Shown here: positions 21,869-32,321 of the stretch, one piece after another | Layout of the letters: each line of letters opens with the position of its first letter | Numbering within the stretch: the first letter of the stretch is position 1 | Origin: Corylus avellana | Lineage: Eukaryota > Streptophyta > Magnoliopsida > Fagales > Betulaceae | Assembly: GCF_901000735.1 (NCBI RefSeq) | Contig: NC_081543.1 | Coordinates: 15,837,574-15,901,573 of the forward strand | Direction of reading: 5' to 3' | DNA: 64,000 nucleotides | The notes under the pieces: generated by a model | The model's database searches: none | Told to the model about the DNA's origin: nothing | What the model saw: the letters and a program-made list of their open reading frames with translations, nothing else | Made by a program: the position numbers and the translations under genes

Positions 21869-22447
21869 AGAGAAGGCTGATACACTAATGAAAATATGTA
21901 TAATAGTGTTTTGCCTCAAGTGTCATATGGCAGTTAGAGCGAAGAAAATAGAGTAGTCAAGCAGAATCATCCAACCAAAAGAAACAATTGATCTCCTTTT
22001 AGAGGAAGAAAATTCCATTGTATACCTTAAGACTATACTTCCCAAGCCAACCAGAATACCACCCTTCCTCTTCTAATCCTCATGTAAATAAGGGCTGTGT
22101 TTGGTGTTATTCTATACGTATTTTGTTCAACATTTTTTTTTATTTTAAAAAAAATCACCGTGAGTTTCACATATTTAAAAATGGATTTAAACATTTCTTA
22201 TAGGAAGAAGGATAAAAAAATATATGCATAAACCAACATTTCTAGAGTTTAAATTTATGGGCTCTTTACCTTTTTTTTGTTTTTTGTTTTTTGTTTTTTT
22301 TTTTTTCAGATGGATGGGGGCCGGGAGGGGGAAGGCTTTTTACTTCACTTTATCCTTGAGCAGAGAGTAGTCTATCTACGTGACATATGTGAATGTGACG
22401 TAATAAGATGTGATGGTATTCATTCAACTCGATTCATTATATTCTTT
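21869..22447. other. Intergenic, no gene seen
   Basis: AT-rich sequence with poly(T) tracts near 22265-22310. A short stretch (about 22030-22085, ACCCTTCCTC.TCTAATCCT) matches 40175-40205, which suggests a shared ancestral flank of the ankyrin cluster. No coding signal is seen. Confidence 0.5.
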
Positions 22448-22692
22448 GGGTAAAACAAAACAGCATAGGCACGCTGCGTGTAAAAATTAAATTTAAAAAA
22501 AAAAAAAAAAAAATTGCGCTGTCGTGCGTAGGCGTGCCACGCACGACGCGTGCTCCCAATCAGTGCTCATATTTTTTTGGGTAAAACAAAACAACATGCG
22601 GCATGCCGTGTAAAAAAATTTTTTTATAAAAAAAAAAAAGTTTAGCACTGTCGTGCGTGGGACGCACGACGCGTGCCAGTGCTCATATTCTT
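22448..22692. repeat. Imperfect tandem duplication with GC-rich hairpin
   Basis: Two units each run GGGTAAAACAAAACA..., a poly(A/T) run, then GTCGTGCGT...CGCACGACGCGTGC and CAGTGCTCATATT. The second unit contains GTCGTGCGTGGGACGCACGAC (about 22650-22670), a nearly closed 8-bp hairpin. No protein is supported. Confidence 0.75.
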
Positions 22693-22789
22693 TTGGCCAC
22701 AAAACAAACAAGAATACTTTTCCATTTCTCTTTTTGTGAGCCCACTTTTATTTTGTTCGAGCGCACTAATTGAGCTCGACTTTCTTTGT

Positions 22790-23290
22790 CTTTTCATTTG
22801 TGTACATCGAGTTCCCTATAAGCATGTGGCGAGGTTCCTTTTTCTTTTTTCTAATCGGTTTGAGGGAGTTTTTTTCTTTGAAAGATGTCTTTTATACTGC
22901 ATGAGTGTAAAAAATAATACTGCTTTTATATATATATATCACGAGTGTCAAAAATAATGCTGAAATGTATGAAAGGATACTTAATTTCCATGCCACCACG
23001 GTCATAAATCGAACACGATTAGAAAATATTTTTTTTTTTTTTTTTTTTTTAACAAAAAGCATTATCTTGAGAAACGTTTCTATATATAAATAGCATTGTT
23101 TTATAAAAGTTGAAGGAGACACTCCTTCACTGGGAAAGAAAAAAGATTTCTATCTTTCTTTCAATGATTATCTCATTCAGACTTGATACAATAATAAAAG
23201 TAGCAATTAGTTATTGATGACAAAGACGCTTAAAAAACCAAACAAAAGCTAATGTGGACAAACCCATAAGATTCTTAGATGTTAAAGAAA
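22790..23290 (+). repeat. Remnant of ankyrin-gene upstream region
   Basis: The sequence GAGAAACGTTTCTATA...AGCATTG (23072 onward), then CTTCACTGGGAAAGAAAAAAG and TGGACAAACCCATAAGATTC, matches the flank upstream of locus B (about 42405-43445) and, inverted, the flank of locus D (about 62345-62575). No ankyrin exon follows here, so this is an orphan upstream segment from a duplication. A poly(T) run lies at 23030-23050. Confidence 0.6.
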
Positions 23291-23504
23291 TAAATCACAT
23301 GTCAAGGGCGGACTGGTACGAGCACGGCAGTCCAATAAAATAAAAATAACATATGAATATAATATAAACAAATAATATATTTGGTATGTTCCCTAACTTA
23401 TTCCCTTTACAACATATCAACTTAATTTGAGGATCATTGAAAATTTGAAATCGCAGGTAACCGACTTAAGGACATCACTCTCTCTAATCTCCTAATTTTG
23501 AACG

Positions 23505-23735
23505 TCAAATCAACGCTAACGAATTCTCTGGTCCATTCCCAATTTCACTTTCCAATGTCTCTTCGCTTCAAATACTTGAGTTCTCTCTCATCTAAAACAA
23601 TTTTGTGGGACAAGTTCCAACTGATCTAAGAAACCTGTTAATTAAATATTCAGATACTAAGTGTTGGTACAAATAATCTTAAAAGTAATTCAGCAAAGGA
23701 ATTGAATTTCTTAACATCATTGGAAACGGCCCTAC
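23505..23735 (+). pseudogene. LRR receptor-kinase fragment
   Basis: Three short frames give INANEFSGPFPISLSNVSSL, NNFVGQVPTDLRNL and NIQILSVGTNNLKSNSAKEL. These leucine-rich repeats are typical of subfamily XII receptor-like kinases (EFR/FLS2-like). A stop, a frameshift and lack of kinase sequence show a decayed fragment of the ectodomain. Confidence 0.65.
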
Positions 23736-23739
23736 TAAT

Positions 23740-25675
23740 TGAGGACTCAACTCACTAGACGAGTCACCTAACACCTCCACAGGAGTCTCAAAATTAGTAG
23801 GTAAATTACTTGAAGAGGGAGTTCATGCACTTTTTTCAGTAGCCGCAGTGTCTTTGAACATTATGTCTAATAAATAAAGGTTATCTAAACCTTTTTTCCC
23901 AGAATTTTGAAGCCACGGTAACCTCCTACATAATTAAAATGTTTATATTAATAACTAAAAGTACAAACTATTACTAAAAATATCATATTAATTGATGATG
24001 AGAGACACACCTTTAACTTCCTTTCCTACCATTCATTCGTTGCAACTATTGTTCCTTTGGTTGCGTCCCATCCTTATAATACAGTTTCACTTCCTTCAAT
24101 TTGTTTCAAGCAGTCCAATCTTTTTTCAATGTGTCCCACTTATTCTTCAACGAATGATATTCTCATGACTTACCGGTCTTATTTCTAAATGCTACCTCAA
24201 TATTCTTCCAACCATGTTTTGTAAAGTGGGTATTTGGTCGATTACCATCAAACACCTCATCCACATAGCTAGAGTTCACAAAAGATTGTAGTAAATTGTG
24301 ATGTTCAAAGAACTCTAGCACCTGAGTTACTTTGTTTTGATTCAGGGTTAGGATTGGATATTGTATTTTGTTTATCCATCTACAAAATTATAATTTTAGA
24401 AATCTAGTAAGACACTAATATATTAACCATCTCATATACCAATAAAACCAAAATAATTATTAACATAAAAGTATAGCATTCAACTATATATAAACCATCA
24501 AAGCTTTATTTTAGTCTTTACTTTCGTCATTTTTTAGCTTATAAGGTGCAACATGTGTCTTTAATATATAAATAATTTTGAATTTATCCTTCACTATATT
24601 TCATATATGGACATGTGGAGTTGATACAAACATTGAAACGAAACAGCACTAAAAAAAAAAAAATTAAAAAGTCATTATTCTAAATTGTTACTGTGCAATG
24701 CACAGTAACGGATCACTGTGCATCCAGAAAAATACTCTAGTCTCTGTGCACTGCACAAGAAAAAAAATCAAATTATCACTGTTTATTACCCATTAAAATA
24801 TATATATAAAAAAAATCATCACAAATTGTTACAGTGCAATACCCATTAAAAAATAAAAATAAAAATCCATCACAAATTGTTACTTACCTATAAAAAAAAA
24901 AAAGCCATAAAAAATCGTCACTATCCACATCACTATGCAATGCACAGTGACTTGGGAAAAATTATCATATTGGTCACTGAACAGTATAATTTTTTTTTAA
25001 AAAAAGAAAAAACCTCACACGGTTACTGTATATGCACTATCACATTACTGTGCGTGTACAGTGATCTATCATTGCATACTATGATGGATTGCAGATCACT
25101 ATGCATGCACGGCAATCTAAATAAAATTTTGAAAAAAAGAATCACAATTTTACTCTGTAGAAATGGTCGAAAAACATAAACGCATATATAAAAAGGCATA
25201 GTAATGATACAAACCACATAAAACAACACCGAACACCAAACAGTGGAAAGTTTTACAAAAGTAAATGAGTTATATGGAGAGAAATAAAATATTAAGGTGA
25301 GATTATTACCTGGTAGAGAGGCAGATAGATGGACAACAGCGACGCACACTGCTACAGGGTGGAGAAAGGATGAACGAGACAGAGAGGATGAAGAAAAAAA
25401 GAGAAAATACGGGTTTTAATATATTTAGGTGGGCATTCTTAGTATTTTTTTCATTCCGGCCCAAAAAAATGTAACTATTGCGCCAAATATCTTTTTTATA
25501 GAAATTGTGATTTTATTTTAAATTCGTACTTTTTCAAATAAGCACCTTCTAATCAGCTTATAGAAATCGTAGATTTTTTTGCGCTTTTAAAATCGCAATC
25601 CCAAATACCCTAAAATTGCGATTTGGTTTAAAATAGTAGATTATTTTTTTAAAAACGCACTCCCAAACGCACCTA
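23740..25675 (-). mobile_element. PIF/Harbinger element remnant with Myb/SANT-like protein
   Basis: On the minus strand about 24300-24000 reads a Myb/SANT-like domain of the Harbinger-accessory type (NRPNTHFTKHGWKNIEVAFR, KNKWDTLKKDW). The tail (LDIMFKDTAATEKSA) lies near 23860-23800. The right end, read inward, is GGTGCGTTTGGGAGTGCG next to TAA, as in Harbinger termini with TAA target sites. No DDE transposase or left terminus is found. Short CACTGTGCA-type repeats occur at 24640-25130. The family protein helps the transposase bind ends. Confidence 0.6.
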
Positions 25676-25676
25676 A

Positions 25677-25770
25677 GTGTTGGTGCAAATAATCTTGAAA
25701 GTAAATCAGCAAAGGAATTGAATTTCTTAACATCTTTGGAAAACTACATCAAACTAATCGAAAACCTATC
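25677..25770 (+). pseudogene. Second copy of the LRR fragment
   Basis: SVGANNLESKSAKELNFLTS repeats 72 bases also present at 23664-23735, starting exactly at the TAA beside the Harbinger terminus. Confidence 0.65.
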
Positions 25771-27007
25771 TTTTTAATTAAACATATGAATTTTCATGTT
25801 ATCCTTATTTATTTATTTATTTTTTGGATAAGTGTCGTGTTAGACCTTAATTTCCAGAAGTTGTCCTGATTCAATGATCACATTATTATTCACATGGACA
25901 TTAAATAGTCGCCATGTCAATTAAACGGCTACGACCCATTCACATAGCTAGTCCAAAACAAAAGCTCCTCCAAAAGTTGCTGTTCTTAAAGAGCAATAAT
26001 TTATCCACGAAGGACATTCTCGTAAGCAACAATTTATGTTGTCTTCTGACTTGGTTTCCTTGTTTAATTATTAAAGTTTGAAAATGAAAGAGACAACAGG
26101 ACTCCCAAAGCCAAGCCCATCCCAATAATTCACATTCAGATATTGAAATGAGAAGTGAAACTGCCGTTCAATGTATGTTTTTTTTTCTAATTATTGGAGA
26201 AGTGATGATTTACTATAGAATTAAAATTAGAGGTTAATTTTGAATTTTAACTCCATCAATTCAATTTTATTTAAATTAAATATTTCACGTATTAAATTTT
26301 ACTTATTAAAAATGTTAAAATATTAATTAAATAATTAAATTTACATATTTATATGAACTTAAGCTTTTAGAATTATTGATGATTTAATATATAGTCCAAA
26401 AACTTTGGCCATTTATTTCAATATATTGTTTCATGTATTCTTTGGCCCCATAAGAATGTCTAGCTCCATCCCTGCCAGAAACCCAAGATGATAATCCTAA
26501 TTTCAACAGCAAAAGAGAAAATTCATATTGCAAAATTAAGCCCAATTGATCAGTGCAAAATTAACTATGACCGACTTACAACATCTCATTTTAATAATTT
26601 TATTATTATCTTTCTTTGTTAGATATTCAATTCAAGAGCATCCCCAACTGAATATCAACCACTTGAACTCAAATTTTCATCAACAAAAATGAAAAAAATT
26701 AAAAAGAAAATGCAAAGAGTGCGTATAGGCCAGGAGGAGTGGTAATCATCGGAAACCACAACCAGCTCCTAAAATTTGCTTTGAATTACTGTTGAGCATG
26801 AGGCACGTGGATTAATATCTAGTCCCATGCATTCAATTCTAAGTGCGTCATTGTGCCAACACTTGCTCATTGTGCCAACAACCAAGTGCGTCATGGTCAC
26901 AAAATTTCTTTGAGGGGGCCGCAAAGCCTTGGCCTTTCCACTCTGCTAAAGTAGTGATTAGATTCCACGTCACATGCACTCATTATTATTATTATTATTA
27001 TTATAAA
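25771..27007. other. Intergenic, no gene seen
   Basis: AT-rich sequence without a supported reading frame. A small duplication (CATTGTGCCAACA twice, AAGTGCGTCAT twice) lies at 26840-26895. An ATT microsatellite lies at 26980-27003. Confidence 0.5.
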
Positions 27008-27154
27008 GAGTACATCAGCGTGAGTGAACAGTACTTACGCTAACATACTTTATAATAAAAAATAATATTAAAAAAATATTAAAATAATAATATTAAAAAA
27101 ATAATATTATAAAGTACACCAATGTGAATACTGTTCACTCACGCTGATATGCTC
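27008..27154. mobile_element. Hairpin MITE, about 150 bp
   Basis: Two arms of about 48 bases share CATCAGCGTGAGTGAACAGT on one side and its inverse ACTGTTCACTCACGCTGAT on the other. They are joined by an AT-only loop. Superfamily not determined. Confidence 0.8.
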
Positions 27155-27888
27155 TGTATCACTACTCTTATTATAATAGTTGCTTGCCCACGTAGAGTTT
27201 CATTTCTTAGCTCAAGTGCTTTGTGCTTAGTGATGCTAGAAAGAAAGAAAGGATGAGAATCGGATTGGTTGGAACTGGTAGCCCTAGCAAAAATAATTTT
27301 AAGAAACACTATATATATGAACCAAATTTTTTTAATACACACATAATAAAAAATTAAGATTATCTTCCGTTCATTTGAACCACAATAAAAGGATCATAGC
27401 TTATCAGCTTATTTTAATTAGTTATAAAATTGTGTACCAAACTTTCCACTGTCCAATTGTGAGTCTATCAGCACTACTTTGTCTAACAAAGATAATCAAG
27501 AAATGCTTTAGAAGATACGAACCTCTTTAAATAAAATATTGCACCTATTTTTAAATATGATGAAGTTTTTTTTCTAAATTAGATTGGAAAAATCCTTCAA
27601 CATATTCTATAAAAATGACATGTATCAGGGTCAAATGTCTTAAGTTCGATCCTTTATAAAAAGTAAAATTATAAGAAAGACTAGAGTCTGCTCAAATATA
27701 ATGTGTTTTTTAATATTATCAATAGATCAAATTTTAAAAATTTATTTAAAGTTGAACGATAATTTTAAAAATAACATAATTCAACCTTTTAGCACTACTC
27801 AACTCTAAGGCTCAAGAATTAATAATGTATTGCATCGAGGAACACATTGTAGCCAAAAACCTGTCCCACGTGGTCTATCGTGCACAAT

Positions 27889-28647
27889 GGCCCCATTTGC
27901 CAACAGTACAGAACGGTACTGTAGCTGGAACGGTACTGTTTCAGCTACAGTACCATCCTTTAAAAAATAATTTTTTTTTCTTTAAAAAAAAAATGAAAAA
28001 TATTAAAAACTTAATAAAAACTGCACTAAACGTAAGGCCAAGTTGGGGCATTAAATTATTATTATTTTTTCTTAAAAAAAAAAAAAAACGGAGAAAGAGA
28101 TCGGTATCGGACCCACCGGTAATGGGTGGTTCAACACCCCTACATGGCCAGTGGTCCACACCCCTTACAAAAGGGACCTGTGCATTGGTGGTCGACCACC
28201 CTAGTGGGTCGGAGGTCGCTTGGCAACCCTATAATTGCCATATAGGCCGAAACCACCTCCCACCCCGGGCCCCAAATGCACCTCGGGATCCTTTTATTTT
28301 TTGTTTGGGCCATAGGCCGAACCACCCCCTTCACGGGTAGTCGAACCACCCCATACCGCCTACTTGGTGATTTGAGCCACCCTGGCCAAAAATGGTGGTC
28401 TTACCAACCGCATTTTGGCCATAAGTGTTTTCTTCATATTATTATTTTAAGAAAAAAATAATAATAATTTTAATGCCCAAAACGACACCGTTTTGGGCTG
28501 GGTTTTTTTTTTTTTTAAGTTTTTTAATATTTTTCATTTTTTTTAAAAAAAAAGAAGAAAAAAAATCATTTTTTTAAGGATGGTACTGTAGTTGGAACAG
28601 TACCATTCCAGCTACATTGCCGTTCCACACTGTTGGCAAACGGGGCC
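27889..28647. mobile_element. Non-autonomous DNA transposon with long inverted repeats
   Basis: The termini are GGCCCCATTTGCCAACAGT on the left and its inverse (GGCCCCGTTTGCCAACAGT) on the right. The inverted similarity continues for well over 100 bases, including AACGGTACTGTAGCTGGAA. AAT flanks both ends as a possible 3-bp target duplication. The GC-rich centre holds open frames that look fortuitous. Confidence 0.8.
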
Positions 28648-28779
28648 AATAGGACAAACATCAAATCCCAAAGTGGATGCAAATGTTGAAATGTCCTATT
28701 TTCTTCGATACCCACAAAGTCGAGTCACAATATTAAATAAAATATAAGCACTTTCATATTGAGATACAAATTTAATATG

Positions 28780-29253
28780 GAAAAAATATAAAAAAAAGTC
28801 CCTCAAATTATCAGTTATTTTCATTTTAGCTCTTTAATGTTCAAAAAGTAATAAATTAGCTCTCTAAATTACCAAACAGTTACAATTTTACCACTCCGTT
28901 AGTCATTATCGTCAAATAGGATGAAAAATTCAAAACTATGTCATTTCATCAAGGTTAAAATGACGTAGTTTGGAGCTTTTTTTTTTTTTTTTTTTTTTTT
29001 TCTTTTTCAAAACAACGTCGTTTTTTGTGGAGGCATTTTTTAAATTGATTTTTTTTTTTAATGGAATTTTAGTAACTTAACTTTGCCAAAACGACATCAT
29101 TTTGCATTTTTTATCCAATTTGATGGTGTTGACAAATGGAGTGGCCAAATTGCAACTGTTTTGTAATTTGTAGCGCTATTTTATCACTTTTTGAACATTA
29201 AGAATTTTAAAATAGAAATGAATAGTAGTTTGGGGGCTAAAAAATATTTTTTC
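28780..29253. mobile_element. MITE with imperfect long inverted repeats
   Basis: The left arm (AAAAAATATAAAAAAAAGTC... AACAGTTACAATTTTACCACTCC) matches the reverse complement of the right arm (...AACAGTTGCAATTTGGCCACTCC). The centre contains a poly(T) run. It belongs to a Mutator-like MITE type common in dicots, related to the copy at 30487. Confidence 0.7.
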
Positions 29254-29609
29254 CTTTTAATATTTTATCTTTAAAAGTTTAAATTAATTAATTTGAATTG
29301 AATGGTTTTATTTTTATTCTTTTTTTTTTGTCATTACTATTTGATATGACATTCACCATATTTAACTGATCACATGACACTTGTGGCGCTTCAGTCCCCA
29401 CTTTCAACCTTTGATTTTATTTTCTCTTAAACATATGCCATGAGAAGTCCAATGATTATATATTGTTTGTTCTCGACTCTTCTTCTTTTGCATACTTACG
29501 ATTTAATAGGATTCTCTCGTTTAATATTCGGAAATATGTGAAAAATGAAATGAATAGTAATTTTTATTTTATTATTTTTTAAGAAAAAAAAAAAATAGTT
29601 TCACAATCC
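29254..29609 (+). other. Upstream region of ankyrin locus A
   Basis: AT-rich sequence with no gene. It ends in the locus A core promoter. Confidence 0.5.
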
Positions 29610-29617
29610 TATAAAAA
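29610..29617 (+). promoter_or_regulatory. TATA box of ankyrin locus A
   Basis: AATCCTATAAAAA lies 53-60 bases before the ATG. The same AATCCTATAAAA context precedes locus B (44261-44272), and a mutated version (CCTATGAAAG) precedes locus C. Confidence 0.65.
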
Positions 29618-29669
29618 GCGGACGGCCAATACTCTTCTTTGCCAAGTCATTAATAATTCTAAGAAAAAA

Positions 29670-32009
29670 ATGGATGAGAGTTTGAGGGATGCTGCTCAGC
29701 AAGGAAGTGTCGATGCCTTGTATTCATTGATACAGAGAGATGCATATGTTTTGGATAAGATGGAAAAAAGTCCATTTGTTAATACTCCTTTACACATAGC
29801 TGCATCTGTAGGGCACACTCAGTTTGCCATGGAGATCATGAGATTAAAGCTATCATTTGCTAATTAGCTTAATCAAGATGGCTTCTCCCCCATGCACCTT
29901 GCTTTGCAAAACAACCAAACTCAAGTGGTGCTCCAGCTACTTGATGTGGATAAAGACCTTGTTCGTGTCCAAGGAAGGGAGGGTGGGACTCCTTTGCATT
30001 ACGCAGCTCAAACAGAAGAACTTGATCTTTTGGCTGAATTTATAAAAGTCTGCCCCAAATTTATTGAAGATGTAACAATTCATAGAGAGACTGTCCTGCA
30101 TATTGCCCTCAAACACAACATGTTCGATGCTTTTCTCCTCTTGTTGGGATGGCTTCGGCGGGCCTGGTTTAAAAATGCCTCATTGTGGGAGAAGAAGTTA
30201 CTGAATTGGCAGGATGAGAAAGGCAACACTGTGTTGCACATTGCTGTATCAAAAAATCAACCCCAGGAAAGTTCTATACACTCATGTTTTCTACTCTGAT
30301 AGTGTTAGTACAATGAAGGTATATCTTGCTGTACGTACGTGCAAAGAGGTTACTATAAGGATTCAATCACAAAAACGTGCTAAAAAGTGTCTTTAAAATG
30401 ATTTTACTTGAACTTGGTAGCTAGTCAGGGATGTTTTATGTTTTTGTTTTAATATCGTTAATTTATATCATTTGCTTTTGTTTACGAAAAAATATAAAAA
30501 AAGCCTCTCAAACTACCAAAATGTATCAAAATGGCCACTTATTTTTTTTTATATTCCTATAATACCCCTATTATTTTTACAAATAAAATAATAAAATAAT
30601 TGTAAAAAAAAAAATTAAAAAAAAAACCAAAAATTAGTGAAAAATACAAAAAAACCAATGGGCGAATAAATAACAAAAAAAAAAAAAAAAAGCTTTTTGG
30701 AATAAATAAATAATTAGTCACTCAAGTTGGCCTAAATTACAAATTGATTCATGTCGTATTAAAGTAAAATCAATGGGCAAATAAAAATAATTTTTTAACA
30801 GAATTTGACTCCAGGGACTAAATTATTTATTTTTTATTTTAGAATATCTCAAGAACTGTACCTTTGATTTTACTTTAATACGACATGAATAGTTACTGTA
30901 GTTGGCCTAAATTATTTATTTATTCCAAATTTTTTTGGTTTTTTTTTTTACAATTATTTTATTATTTTATTTGTTAAATGAATAGGGATATTATAGGAAT
31001 ATAAACAAATAAGTGACCTTTTTGATACATTTTAATAGTTTGGGAGATATTTTTATACTTTTTAACATTGGGGGACTATATTGCAAACGGTTGATAATTT
31101 ATAGGGCTTTTTATATTTTTCCCTTTTGTTTAATTTGGTTCCTTTTCTAGTTTGCTTTAACATTTGGCGGGTTGAATAGTATAGCCGTATAATAGGCTAT
31201 TATATATTGATGAGATCATGGTTGTGCATCTTTATTATATCATGCAGATTGTACGATTGATATTGAATTTTAAGTCCTTCTTCCGCTGTAAAGTTGACAT
31301 AAGCACCAAGAATATCAGGGGTTACACCACGTCTAACATGTTACAAGGAAATACACCTGACAAGCAAAACCAACAGATCAAGGACATGCTACATTGTGCC
31401 AAATGTTTTAGTATCTTCTATCTTTCGAGAGTTGAATCTTTTGCAGACTACTTGAAATCTCCAGTCCAAATTGACAAGAAGATGTACATATTCTTTCTCC
31501 GTCAAAGAACAAAAATGACAAATGACACACGCAATATCTTATTGGTGGTTGCTGCGCTGCTTGCAACAGTCACCTTTCAAGCAACCCTCAGCTCCCCTGG
31601 CGGACTTTGGCAAGATAACAAGTTGGCCGATACCATTGCCCCCATCGGTGCTATTGTTGAAGATGCACACTATACGGGGATAGCAATCATGGATGAATAC
31701 CTTTTCGTTGTACTTGCGGTTTTAAATGTGATATCCTTTTTTATAACAGTTTTTACCATATTCGTTCTCCTCCCTCGAAGTGGTTTGTTCTTCCTACCCC
31801 TTTATATCTTCTCTCTGTGTTTTGTCGCGTCATTATTGATCACATCTCCATTAGACTTCGTTTCTGGGTTACATGATCTGGAGGTAGTTGCTTTCATGTT
31901 TTCTCCTCTGTTGGTTCCAGTTTTGGAAGGCATTGTGAGGTTTAGGCGTAGGAAACTTTTCAAAGCCTTTCTACCCAAAGTCAAAGTGCTTGACCCAACT
32001 CTTACATAG
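29670..32009 (+). pseudogene. Ankyrin-PGG membrane protein, locus A
   Basis: This is a plant ankyrin-repeat protein of the ACD6/ITN1 type: cytoplasmic ankyrins followed by a four-helix PGG membrane domain, a family linked to defence and stress signalling. Exon 1 (29670-30266) starts MDESLRDAAQQGSVDALYSL and carries ankyrin motifs (TPLHIAASVGHTQFAMEIM, TPLHYAAQTEELDLLAEF, NTVLHIAVSKNQ). Exon 2 (31248-32009, acceptor CATGCAG) carries RNILLVVAALLATVTFQATL, SSPGGLWQDN and further membrane helices. A TAG at 29865-29867 breaks exon 1 where paralogues have Lys. The intron donor reads GAAAGT, not GT or GC. Exon 2 is fully open. It is the best-preserved copy, but the nonsense codon and donor argue against function as assembled. 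Confidence 0.82.
30487..31123. mobile_element. MITE inside intron of locus A
   Basis: The left arm AAAAAATATAAAAAAAGCCT and CTCAAACTACCAAAATGTAT pair with the right arm (ATACATTTTAATAGTTTGGG, then AGGGCTTTTTATATTTTTCC). An inner inverted pair (TTGGCCTAAATTA, TCATGTCGTATTAAAGTAAA) makes nearly the whole element one hairpin. It accounts for most of the intron. Confidence 0.8.
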
Positions 32010-32174
32010 ATGGGTGCCGAGTCAAGCATCTAGCTAGCTACTTAGTTCGTTGGTTACTGAACGTATGGGTTCTGCAGTATTTGTTTCCTTTGTTTTTCTG
32101 TTTTGATTGGTTTGTATTCTTGTATAGGTGTGTTTTGGGCTGGTTTTAGCTTGTTTGCTGTGGACAGTAGTTGT
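32010..32174 (+). other. 3' flank of ankyrin locus A
   Basis: Non-coding T-rich sequence after the TAG. It continues after the hAT insertion at 38451, where AATGAATAATG (about 38513) could act as a plant poly(A) signal. Confidence 0.5.
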
Positions 32175-32321
32175 TAGGGGTGAGCACGGGTCAGTTTGTG
32201 GCGGATTTCTGCAGTTTTCCTACCTGAACCTGCACCCTGCGGGTTGGAAAATTTCAACCCGGGTGGCTGGCACAAGGAACAAAATCTGCGCGGGTCGGGT
32301 TATATAGATCGGGGCGGGGTA

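Noticed and set aside
22673..23122. Hydrophobic frames that look like membrane peptides
   Set aside because: They are T-rich and A-rich non-coding sequence giving Phe/Leu/Lys runs.
24640..25180. CACTGTGCA-type repeats as a regulatory array
   Set aside because: Copies are irregular, few and of low complexity, and lie inside a decayed Harbinger remnant. I could not show more than simple local duplication.
27825..28461. Frames with P/H/G-rich text inside the GGCCCC-ended element
   Set aside because: They overlap on both strands, span poly(A/T) runs and have no homology signal.
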